A stretch of 6,967 nt of DNA, taken from positions 1 through 6,967 of the forward strand of contig JBOHER010000065.1 in the NCBI GenBank assembly GCA_050701115.1. The letters are read 5' to 3'. Below are positions 1 to 5,549 of the stretch, piece by piece; position 1 is the stretch's first letter, and the number at the start of each line of letters is the position of its first letter. Under the pieces are notes generated by a model that saw only the letters and a program-made list of their open reading frames with translations, searched no databases and was not told the origin of the DNA. This DNA is from JBOHER01 sp050701115. Its GTDB lineage: Bacteria; Actinomycetota; Actinomycetes; Mycobacteriales; Pseudonocardiaceae. Both the position numbers and the translations under genes were made by a program.

Positions 1-89
1 TCGTCGCCCTTGAGTGGATACGTACCGAAGCCGACCATGGGCAACTGGTTTCCATCGTTGAGCCTGTAGTGGGGAATCTCCGCAGCCAT
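1..89 (-). CDS. Aldo/keto reductase, N-terminal fragment (runs off left edge)
   Basis: Only the first 29 codons are in the window. Reading the minus strand from the ATG at 89 gives a start MAAEIPHYRLNDG followed by NQLPMVGFGTYPLKGD. This is the characteristic opening strand of NADPH-dependent aldo/keto reductases of the 2,5-diketo-D-gluconate reductase type: a short beta-hairpin with LNDG, then the first barrel strand with P-x-x-G-F-G-T-Y. Family members reduce small aldehydes and ketones in the cytoplasm, but the substrate cannot be told from this piece. The catalytic Asp/Tyr/Lys/His residues lie beyond the edge. A GAGGTG sequence just upstream of the ATG could be the ribosome site, although its spacing is tight. 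The gene is divergent from the decayed region that follows. Confidence 0.8.
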   Translation of the reverse strand, partial: MAAEIPHYRLNDGNQLPMVGFGTYPLKGD

Positions 90-257
90 GCACCTCAACC
101 TAAGCCACAGGTATGACGGCAGGCCAAACCCGGGGATCGGGGATGACGCCGTGCCGGCATGCCGTGGACGCTGGTACTCATCGCCGGTGAGAGAGGCGAC
201 GATCAACACGAGCCCTGAGCCTGGACGGCAAGATGGACCCATGGTCTGGGCAGGCGG
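90..257. other. Intergenic region between the divergent aldo/keto reductase and the sigma factor remnant
   Basis: This 168-base stretch has no open frame with recognisable protein similarity on either strand. It should contain the promoter of the leftward aldo/keto reductase, but I could not fix a convincing -35/-10 pair. TAGGTT on the minus strand close to the ATG is the only -10-like hexamer and has no well-spaced partner. The right half would have been the promoter of the ECF sigma factor whose remnant starts at 258. Confidence 0.4.
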
Positions 258-410
258 GTGTCCGAGGAGCAGTTGCTGGCCGACGCGCGGCGGGGCGACG
301 AGGGGGCCTTGTGAACAGCGCGATGCCGGCAGGCGTTGGCCTGCTACCAGTACGACGGGAAGCGGTTTCGGTTGGGCGCGGTCAATGTGCTGAGCCTGTG
401 GGACGGTCTG
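258..410 (+). pseudogene. ECF sigma factor remnant with large internal deletion
   Basis: A GTG at 258 opens a frame reading VSEEQLLADARRGDEGAL, then a TGA at 312-314. This matches the first helix of long ECF sigma factors (SigG/SigJ-like, with a C-terminal SnoaL-type domain), in which a phrase like LLADARRGDEGAF leads into the core-binding domain. From 333, in the same frame, the sequence continues ALACYQYDGKRFRLGAVNVL followed by SLWDG. This resembles the C-terminal SnoaL-like domain that ends such proteins. Nearly the whole of regions 2 and 4, several hundred bases, is therefore missing between about 314 and 333, so the product cannot function. It directly precedes a broken dihydrofolate-reductase-like gene, and the two may be relics of one ancestral locus. 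Assignment of the N-terminal piece is fairly firm and of the C-terminal piece moderate. Both are too short for statistics by eye. Confidence 0.6.
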
Positions 411-411
411 C

Positions 412-684
412 AACATCATGTCGCTCGACGGCTACTTCGAGAGCCCGAGCGGCAATGACATGGCCCTGCCGATGGACGGGTTCTTCGACGAGCACAACCT
501 CGAGCGGTTGCGAGCCGCTGACACGCTGCTGCTCGGCGCCACGACGTACACGTGGTTCAAGGGGTATTGGCCGGCGGTGGCGACAACCGCGATGCGGCCG
601 ACGTCCACCGCGAGACTGGCCTGCGCAACAACGAGATCGAGAAGGTCGTCGTGTCCGACTCACTGCGGTTGAAGCCGCAAAACG
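412..684 (+). pseudogene. Dihydrofolate-reductase-family (RibD C-terminal-like) gene remnant, frameshifted and truncated
   Basis: The frame at 412 reads NIMSLDGYFESPSGND and on through a segment RAADTLLLGATTYTWFKGYW. These are hallmarks of the actinobacterial dihydrofolate reductase/RibD C-terminal family: the SLDGY strand, the DTLLLG-x-x-TY strand and the GYWP helix start. At about 582 the coding frame moves by one: VA in the first frame is followed by GDNRDAADVHRETGLRNNE, then IEKVVVSDSL, in the next. Restoring one G (GCGGAC in place of GCGAC) would join them. Family members are usually about 180-200 residues; here similarity stops after about 85, before the second nucleotide-binding half. 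The usual first beta strand and start codon before SLDGY are also missing, and an in-frame TGA lies at 391-393. Function is lost. These proteins are generally of unknown substrate. Confidence 0.75.
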
Positions 685-942
685 CGCGAGCGGTCGCCGA
701 CACCGTCAGTGCAGAGGACCACCTCGGCGACATTGGTGACATCGCAGGCATCGTCTCGGCGCGGGCGCGCACGATGTGCGTGAGGACATCGGCAAGGCCC
801 AGACGATCATCGAGCTCGCGGCCGGGGTGTTGGACGGCATGTCGCCGTTCTGAACCGCGTCGGGCACGAAGAGACCGGGGATCGCTTCGCGCTCATGGGG
901 CGGGCGTTCTTCAAGCGGCGCGCTCGCGAACGCCGCGACTGA
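685..942 (+). pseudogene. Unrecognised gene tail broken by two frameshifts
   Basis: After the reductase similarity ends, a different protein-like sequence can be followed through three frames. It reads AEDHLGDIGDIAGIVSARA, then from about 767 HDVREDIGKAQTIIELAAGV and LDGMS, then from about 845 AVLNRVGHEETGDRFALMGR and AFFKRRARERRD, ending at the TGA at 940-942. Both frame changes could be repaired by adding one G (near 766 and near 844). The joined product is about 85 residues of amphipathic helix with a strongly basic C-terminus. I do not recognise the family. It may be the 3' end of a longer gene fused by deletion to the reductase remnant, because no separate start or ribosome site is visible. 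Amino-acid composition and third-position G/C favour real coding ancestry over a shadow frame. The 3' end lies 16 bases from the end of the convergent monooxygenase. Confidence 0.4.
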
Positions 943-958
943 CCACCCGCAGCGGAGA

Positions 959-2449
959 TCAGGCGACGACACCGTCGCGCGCTCGAGGCGTGGAGGGTGC
1001 TCGGGAGAACCGGACACCGGCGTCGTCTACTGCGCCGTAGCGCATCAGCAGGACGTCGCGGGGGTAATTCTGGTGCAACCGCCAGGGAGCCGCGGGGCCT
1101 TGTTTGGGCAGGATGTTGATGCTGCGCTGCACGTAGCCGGACGTGAGGTCGATGATCGGTTCGAGCTCCGACGACTCAGGGGCGAGCGGGGTGCACACCT
1201 GATAGCCGTGGTCGTCCATGTGGTTGAGCAGTCGGCAGACGTACTGCCCGACAAGGTCGCCCTTGAGGGTCCACGACGCGTTGGTGTAGCCGAGGGTGAG
1301 CGCGAAGTTCGGCACGCCGGAGAGCATCATGCCCTTGTAGGCGACCGACTGCCCCAGCTCGATGTCGTGTCCGTCCACGCTGAGCGTCATGCCGCCGATC
1401 GCCAGAAGGTTCAGGCCGGTGGCCGTCACGACGATGTCTGCTTCGAGCTCCGTCCCCGAACCGAGCCGGAGGCCGTGCTCGGTGAACGTCTCGATCTGGT
1501 CGGTCACGATCGAGGCTCGCCCGCGGCGAACGGCTGTGAAGAGGTCACCGTCGGGAACCAGGCACAGCCGCTGATCCCAGGGGTCGTAGCGCGGCGCGAA
1601 GTGGGTGTCGACGTCGTAGCCCTCCGGCAGCTGAATCCGCACACCCTTGCGCAGCAGGGACCTCACCAGTGTGGGGGCACGCCGGCTGAGGTGAAAGACC
1701 AGCATGGCCAGCAGGACGTTCTTCCAGCGCACGATGGGATAGGCGACCTTGGCGGGCAGCCTGCGGCGCAGCCCGTCGGCAAGGACGTCCCGCGACGGCA
1801 CCGACAAGATGTAGCTGGGTGAGCGCTGCAGCATCGTCACGTGCGCGGCGCCCTCGGCCATGGCCGGGACGAGCGTGACCGCGGTCGCGCCGCTGCCGAT
1901 CACCACGACACGCTTGCCCGCGTAATCCAGGTTTTCCGGCCATTGCTGCGGATGCACGATCTCTCCGGTGAATCGCTCGGTGCCCGCGAAGGCCGGCGCG
2001 TACCCCTCGTCGTAGCGGTAGTAGCCGCAGCAGGTGAACAGGAACGAGCAGGTCAGCCGCACCGTCTCACCGTTGTCGGTCCGCTGCGCTTCTACCGTCC
2101 AGCGCGCGTCGTCACTCGACCATTCCGCGCGCACCACCCGGTGGCCGAAGTGGATCTTTTCGTCCACACCGTGTGCCCGCGCCGTCTGGCGGATGTAATC
2201 GCGGATGGACTCTCCGTCGGCGATTGCCTTGGCCTCGGTCCACGGCCGGAACGAGTAGCCGAGGGTGAACATGTCGGAGTCCGAGCGGATGCCGGGGTAG
2301 CGAAACAGGTCCCACGTCCCGCCGATCGCGTCGCGCGCCTCGAAGATCGCGAACGTCTTGTCCGGGCATTCTCGCCGCAGGTGGCACGCGGCGCCGACCC
2401 CGGACAGCCCGGCGCCCACGATGAGGACGTCGACGTGGTCCAGTGGCAT
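959..2449 (-). CDS. ethA: EthA-like FAD-dependent Baeyer-Villiger monooxygenase
   Basis: This 496-residue flavoprotein is predicted to insert oxygen into ketones (or oxidise thioamide/sulfide compounds) using FAD and NADPH in the cytoplasm. Visible motifs are the N-terminal FAD Rossmann motif GAGLSG at residues 12-17, GGTW near 43-46, and RYPGIRSDSD at about 50-59. The Baeyer-Villiger fingerprint F-x-G-x-x-x-H-x-x-x-W-P spans residues 160-171, followed by a second dinucleotide motif GSGATA (185-190) and ATGL near 343-346. The RWKNVL, PWDQRLCLVP and GYTNASWTLK stretches match what I remember of Mycobacterium tuberculosis EthA (489 aa) over its whole length. I chose the ATG at 2449 because AGGAG sits four bases upstream of it; an ATG at 2461 would add MRSD and leave that site inside the gene. 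The gene is divergent from the ethR-like gene and probably repressed by its product. No lesion is seen. Natural substrate unknown. Confidence 0.93.
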   Translation of the reverse strand: MPLDHVDVLIVGAGLSGVGAACHLRRECPDKTFAIFEARDAIGGTWDLFRYPGIRSDSDMFTLGYSFRPWTEAKAIADGESIRDYIRQTARAHGVDEKIHFGHRVVRAEWSSDDARWTVEAQRTDNGETVRLTCSFLFTCCGYYRYDEGYAPAFAGTERFTGEIVHPQQWPENLDYAGKRVVVIGSGATAVTLVPAMAEGAAHVTMLQRSPSYILSVPSRDVLADGLRRRLPAKVAYPIVRWKNVLLAMLVFHLSRRAPTLVRSLLRKGVRIQLPEGYDVDTHFAPRYDPWDQRLCLVPDGDLFTAVRRGRASIVTDQIETFTEHGLRLGSGTELEADIVVTATGLNLLAIGGMTLSVDGHDIELGQSVAYKGMMLSGVPNFALTLGYTNASWTLKGDLVGQYVCRLLNHMDDHGYQVCTPLAPESSELEPIIDLTSGYVQRSINILPKQGPAAPWRLHQNYPRDVLLMRYGAVDDAGVRFSRAPSTPRARDGVVA

Positions 2450-2453
2450 GTCA

Positions 2454-2458
2454 CTCCT
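2454..2458 (-). promoter_or_regulatory. Ribosome binding site that fixes the ethA start
   Basis: On the minus strand the order is ATG, AGGAG, TGAC, ATG. The AGGAG is placed for the second ATG (2449) and overlaps the codons after the first (2461). The EthA family N-terminus also fits the shorter form. Confidence 0.7.
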
Positions 2459-2499
2459 CATGTCGCGGCTCTGTTGAGCCGTTCACCGCAATCACCTGA

Positions 2500-2529
2500 A
2501 CCGTATCAACGCGATGTCGATTCAGTCAA
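2500..2529 (-). promoter_or_regulatory. Predicted ethA promoter
   Basis: On the minus strand TTGACT (2529-2524) is followed after 18 bases by TACGGT (2505-2500), a fair -35/-10 match for a housekeeping actinobacterial sigma factor. Transcription would start near 2493 and give a leader of about 44 bases containing the AGGAG site. The -35 element lies inside the palindrome at 2526-2540, and the second repeat (2506-2520) fills the spacer. Repressor binding there would block polymerase directly. Prediction from sequence only. Confidence 0.45.
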
Positions 2530-2540
2530 CATAGTGTTGA
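2506..2540. promoter_or_regulatory. EthR-type operator: two 15-bp inverted repeats 20 bp apart
   Basis: TCAACATAGTGTTGA (2526-2540) is a perfect palindrome with 6-base arms TCAACA/TGTTGA around TAG. TCAACGCGATGTCGA (2506-2520) is a degenerate copy, and its centre lies exactly 20 bp (two helical turns) from the first. Mycobacterial EthR is known to bind cooperatively as several dimers to an extended region of about 55 bp rich in GTCGA/GTTGA half-sites between ethA and ethR, so this layout fits. A further TGTTGA half-site at 2472-2477 and a GTTCA/TGAAC inverted repeat at 2481-2501 extend the symmetry towards ethA. That these are the repressor sites is inference from symmetry and position. Confidence 0.7.
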
Positions 2541-2565
2541 GAGCCCAGCTTGTGTCCGGTAGCGT
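2537..2565 (+). promoter_or_regulatory. Predicted ethR promoter giving a leaderless transcript
   Basis: TTGAGA (2537-2542) is followed after 17 bases by TAGCGT (2560-2565). Starting about seven bases later, transcription would begin at or next to the ATG at 2573. That would give a leaderless mRNA and explain the absence of a clear ribosome site. The -35 overlaps the right arm of the perfect palindrome, which suggests autoregulation. Moderate to low confidence. Confidence 0.4.
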
Positions 2566-2572
2566 GAGCACC

Positions 2573-3235
2573 ATGCCGACCATTCCCGCGACCGGGACCC
2601 GGCGCTCTCCCCGGGGCCGTCGCGCGTCCAAGCCGTCCGGCGACGACCGGGAAATGGCCATCTTGGCGACTGCCGAACGACTGCTGGGCGAAGGATCACT
2701 GAGCGAGATCTCGATCGACGCCCTCGCTCGAGGTGCAGGGATCTCACGTCCGACGTTCTACTTCTACTTCCCGTCGAAGGAGGCGGTTCTGCTGGCGCTG
2801 TTGGATCGAGTGGTCGCGGAAGCCAACGTTGCTTCCCTGATCGACCTTGACGACCTTGCCACGGATCCGCGGCGGTACTGGAGGGAAGGCATCGCCGCCG
2901 TTTACGAGACGTTCCGCTCGCACCGATCGGTCGCGCTCGCCTGCGCCGAGGCGCGTGTTACGAACAGGGAGGTGCGGCAGCTGTGGGCAACGGTGATGGA
3001 TGGCTGGACGCAGCTCACCACAGCGGCGATCGAATTCGAACGGAAGCGCGGCGCTGCCCCACCAGGGCTGCCTGCGCGTGAGCTGGCGATCGCACTGAAC
3101 GCCATGAACGAACGGGTGCTGTACGCCGTATTTGCCGAGGAGGCACCGGCTGTCCCCGAGCGGGACGCCGTGGATGTCCTGCTCACCATCTGGCTCAACG
3201 CGATCTACCAAACGACCACACCACCGGCTCGCTGA
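2573..3235 (+). CDS. ethR: EthR-like TetR-family transcriptional repressor
   Basis: This 220-residue TetR-family regulator probably represses the divergent monooxygenase. The basic N-terminal arm PRGRRASKPSGDDRE (13-27) is followed by the helix-turn-helix, with GISRPTFYFYFPSKEAVLL spanning about 56-74. That stretch is nearly identical to Mycobacterium tuberculosis EthR as I remember it (216 aa). In the ligand domain, W103, W145, T149, N176, N179 and W207 occupy the same numbers as the residues lining the EthR inhibitor pocket, and the ALNAMNER phrase carries the two Asn. F110 and Y148 of EthR are replaced by V and L, which would reshape the pocket. The ATG at 2573 gives an N-terminal arm one residue longer than EthR. 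GTG codons at 2552 and 2564 are in frame but would lengthen it, and an open extension to 1841 is only antisense to ethA. The protein should act as a dimer, released by a hydrophobic ligand. No lesion seen. Confidence 0.93.
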   Translation: MPTIPATGTRRSPRGRRASKPSGDDREMAILATAERLLGEGSLSEISIDALARGAGISRPTFYFYFPSKEAVLLALLDRVVAEANVASLIDLDDLATDPRRYWREGIAAVYETFRSHRSVALACAEARVTNREVRQLWATVMDGWTQLTTAAIEFERKRGAAPPGLPARELAIALNAMNERVLYAVFAEEAPAVPERDAVDVLLTIWLNAIYQTTTPPAR

Positions 3236-3237
3236 CC

Positions 3238-3612
3238 CGGCGGCGCAACCAGGAAGGTCAGGTAGGGGCGATCGGGAGCGCCTTGCTGGTCGCCACGCTG
3301 GCAGCATCAACACAGGAGTGCGAATGAAGCCAACGATCACGCTGGACGAAGCGAACCGCAAACTCGATGCCTACATCGACAAAGCGTTGGCGCACCTACC
3401 CGCCGGAGCAAGAGCGTCTCAGGATCGAAGAAGAGTCCTGCGACGACTTCGGAGGCGACGAGGGCATGAAGCACGCCAGCCGCAACTACGAAGTGACCGG
3501 CATCGACGCCGACAAGATCCCTTTGTACTTCGACACTCCGATCCTGGTGGCAGAACAACCTGTTCCTGATCTCGGCCTCCCCATGCGTGGTGGGAAGCGC
3601 ATCGAGGAGTAG
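3238..3612 (+). pseudogene. Small, possibly lipoprotein-derived gene broken by frameshifts
   Basis: Three pieces in two frames look like one protein. From 3238 a basic, hydrophobic stretch reads VGAIGSALLVATLAASTQEC, like a lipoprotein signal peptide, but it has no start codon and meets a TGA at 3325. An ATG at 3324, with a good AGGAG at 3314-3318, opens the next frame: MKPTITLDEANRKLDAYIDK, then ALAHLP. At about 3405 the coding sense returns to the first frame: PPEQERLRIEEESCDDFGGD, then ASRNYEVTGIDADKIPLYFD, ending at TAG 3610-3612. The SCDD and Y-x-V-x-G-I features recall small actinobacterial lipoproteins of unknown function. Their usual C-terminus after YFD is not seen; an unrelated-looking tail PILVAEQPVPDLGLPMRGG follows. 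Translation from 3324 without correction leaves the family frame after about 27 codons and ends near 3569. Probably non-functional. Family placement is tentative. Confidence 0.5.
3314..3318 (+). promoter_or_regulatory. Ribosome binding site before the ATG at 3324
   Basis: AGGAG lies five bases before the ATG. It is the strongest such site on the plus strand of the window, yet the frame it serves soon breaks. It may be a chance result of a deletion joining signal-peptide and mature parts, or the true start of a cytoplasmic protein. Confidence 0.4.
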
Positions 3613-3654
3613 CCCCCAGTGGGGTGACCCGAAATGACCAAGCCTCCACAGCAA

Positions 3655-3840
3655 GCACTCGTGAGGGGGCGGATCTCGACGATCGCAGAGCGGGGGACGT
3701 CGCGCTGCTCGTACCACCAATCGGCGACCCCATTTTGGGCCGCCTTGAGCAGTTTGGCGACATCTCGGCCTTCTGATCGGCTTCGGGGTCGTCGAGCAGG
3801 GCTGTCGGCGCGCTCGTCTTGAGGAAGAGCGCGATGCTGC
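3655..3840 (-). pseudogene. TetR-family regulator remnant (C-terminal domain)
   Basis: On the minus strand from 3840, one frame reads SIALFLKTSAPTALLDDPEA, then DQKAE. At about 3763 the sense moves to the next frame: DVAKLLKAAQNGVADWWYEQ, then RDVPRSAIVEI. The second part looks like the end of the ligand domain of TetR-type regulators, where a helix with WW or AWW is followed by x-R-D-V-P-R and a helix ending near N-L-L-W. Adding one G (GAGGAT in place of GAGAT) would join the two parts. After VEI the similarity is lost, and the helix-turn-helix half that should lie upstream (towards 3950) is absent, as only about 115 bases separate it from the acyl-CoA synthetase. The piece is divergent from that synthetase and may be the relic of its regulator. 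No function is expected. Confidence 0.5.
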
Positions 3841-3954
3841 GCGACGTCTGCGGCCCGCGGCGGCTTCGGCGCGAATGCCGACCCCAACGAACACACATGC
3901 GCATTGCTGCTCGCCAAGGTGGAAATCCGCCGGGCGGGGCGAGATCATCGAAGT
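3841..3954. other. Upstream region of the acyl-CoA synthetase
   Basis: This is a short stretch between the regulator remnant and the synthetase start. The synthetase frame is open back to a TTG at 3904, but those residues do not look like the family. I see no clear -35/-10 pair and no clean operator. GGGGCGAG at 3936-3943 is the best ribosome-site candidate for the GTG at 3955, at a somewhat long spacing. Confidence 0.35.
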
Positions 3955-5511
3955 GTGCGTGACTTGTCGTTCGAGCCGCTGACCCCGACCACCTTCCTCC
4001 GCCGGTCGGCGTTGGTGTTCGCCCGCCGGACGGCGGTCATCGACGGCGATCTGCGCCTGACCTACGCCGAGCTGTGGGACCGGGTGCTGCGGCTCGCCGG
4101 AGCCTTGCACGGCATCGGCGTCGCGCCCGGTGATCGGGTCGCGGTGCTCGCGCCCAACACGCGCGTCCTGCTGGAGGCCTCCTTCGGCGTGCCCGCATCG
4201 GGTGCGGTCGTGGTCCCGCTGAACATCCGGCTGGCACCGGCCGAGCTCGGCTACATCCTCGACCACGCCGAGGTGTCGGTGCTGCTGCACGACGCCGAGT
4301 TCGCCGACACCGCCGCGGCGGCGTGCGAGGCGAGCCAGGCGCGCCCACGGCTGATCCGGGCCGACGACGAGTACGAGAACCTGCTGGCCGCCGCCGAACC
4401 GCGGCTGATCGAGGTCGAGGACGAGCGCTCGCCGTTGTCGATCAACTACACCAGCGGCACCACCGGCCGCCCCAAGGGCGTGGTCTACCACCACCGGGGC
4501 GCGTACCTGCAGGCCCTGGCCATGGCGATGCACACCAAACTCGACGCCGACAGCACCTACCTGTGGACGCTGCCGATGTTCCACTGCCAGGGGTGGTGCT
4601 TCCCGTGGGCGGTCACCGCCGCCGGAGCCACCCACGTGTGCCTGCGCAAGGTGGAGCCGGAGGTCGTGTGGCGGCTCGTCCGAGAGCACCAGGTCACGCA
4701 CCTGTGCGCGGCGCCGACCGTGCTCACCTCGTTGCTGGCGGACCCGAACGCGCCGACCTCGCCGCTCGAGCCGCGGCTGCTGGCCTGCGTCGGCGGCGCC
4801 CCGCCGAGCCCCACGCTGCTCGGCCGGGCGCTGCAGGCCGGGATCGACGTGATCCACCTGTATGGGCTCACCGAGACGTTCGGGCCGTCGGTGATCTGCC
4901 AGCCGCAACCCGAGTGGCGCGGCCTCGGCCCGGAGCAGCTCGCCGACAAGTTCGCCCGGCAAGGCGTGGCCAACGTGATCGCCGAACCGATCCGCGTCCT
5001 CGACGACAACGGCCAGGACGTTCCCGCCGACGCCACCACGACCGGCGAGATCGCCGTGCGTGGCAACGACGTGATGCTCGGCTACCACCGCGATCCGGAG
5101 GCCACCCGTGCCACCGCCCCGGACGGCTGGTTCCGCTGCGGCGACGTCGCCGTCCGCCACCCCGACGGCTACATCGAGCTCGTCGACCGCACCAAGGACG
5201 TCATCATTTCCGGCGGCGAGAACATCGCCTCGGTCGAGGTGGAGAACGTCCTGCTCACCCATCCCGCGGTGCTGGAGGCCGCGGTCGTGGCCCGGCCCGA
5301 TGAGCGCTGGGGCGAGGTCCCGGTCGCTTACGTGACCCCGGTGGACGGTGCCACGGTGACCGAGACCGAGCTCATCGAGCACGTGCGTGCGCGGTTGGCG
5401 CGCTTCAAGGCGCCCAAGGCCGTGACGTTCGGCGAGCTGCCGAAGACGTCTACCGGCAAGATCCAGAAGAACGTTCTCCGCCGGCGGACGGCGGGTGCGA
5501 CACCGCGCTGA
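3955..5511 (+). CDS. AMP-forming acyl-CoA synthetase (fatty/aromatic acid CoA ligase family)
   Basis: This 518-residue enzyme of the ANL superfamily is predicted to activate a carboxylic acid with ATP to an acyl-adenylate and transfer it to coenzyme A. All core motifs are intact. The phosphate-binding loop YTSGTTGRPKG spans about 165-175, LPMFHCQGW about 206-214, and YGLTET about 303-308. GWFRCGD (about 391-397) is followed by RTKDVIISGGENI (about 412-424), and PKTSTGKIQK near the end carries the catalytic lysine at about 502. The MFHCxGW signature places it with medium-chain or aromatic acid ligases close to plant AAE-type and methylmercaptopropionate-type ligases. The substrate cannot be read from sequence by eye. 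I chose GTG 3955 because VRDLSFEPLTP fits the family start; TTG 3964 is possible, and the TTG at 3904 would add 17 atypical residues. It stands alone on its strand and converges on the DUF429 gene 38 bases away. Confidence 0.9.
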   Translation: MRDLSFEPLTPTTFLRRSALVFARRTAVIDGDLRLTYAELWDRVLRLAGALHGIGVAPGDRVAVLAPNTRVLLEASFGVPASGAVVVPLNIRLAPAELGYILDHAEVSVLLHDAEFADTAAAACEASQARPRLIRADDEYENLLAAAEPRLIEVEDERSPLSINYTSGTTGRPKGVVYHHRGAYLQALAMAMHTKLDADSTYLWTLPMFHCQGWCFPWAVTAAGATHVCLRKVEPEVVWRLVREHQVTHLCAAPTVLTSLLADPNAPTSPLEPRLLACVGGAPPSPTLLGRALQAGIDVIHLYGLTETFGPSVICQPQPEWRGLGPEQLADKFARQGVANVIAEPIRVLDDNGQDVPADATTTGEIAVRGNDVMLGYHRDPEATRATAPDGWFRCGDVAVRHPDGYIELVDRTKDVIISGGENIASVEVENVLLTHPAVLEAAVVARPDERWGEVPVAYVTPVDGATVTETELIEHVRARLARFKAPKAVTFGELPKTSTGKIQKNVLRRRTAGATPR

Positions 5512-5549
5512 GGGCGGATGATCTAGCGCGCGGGGTGGATCGACGGCGC

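Noticed and set aside
88..739. Plus-strand frames starting at 88 and 233 as genes
   Set aside because: Their translations are Arg/Gly/Ser-rich without family signals. The meaningful text in this region lies in other frames (sigma factor and reductase remnants).
1073..1822. 249-residue plus-strand frame inside ethA
   Set aside because: Antisense shadow of ethA, with low-complexity Arg/Val/Gly composition and no motif.
1841..2572. Open plus-strand extension upstream of the TetR regulator
   Set aside because: It runs antisense through ethA and across the operator. The regulator's N-terminal arm matches EthR from 2573, so the extension is a shadow.
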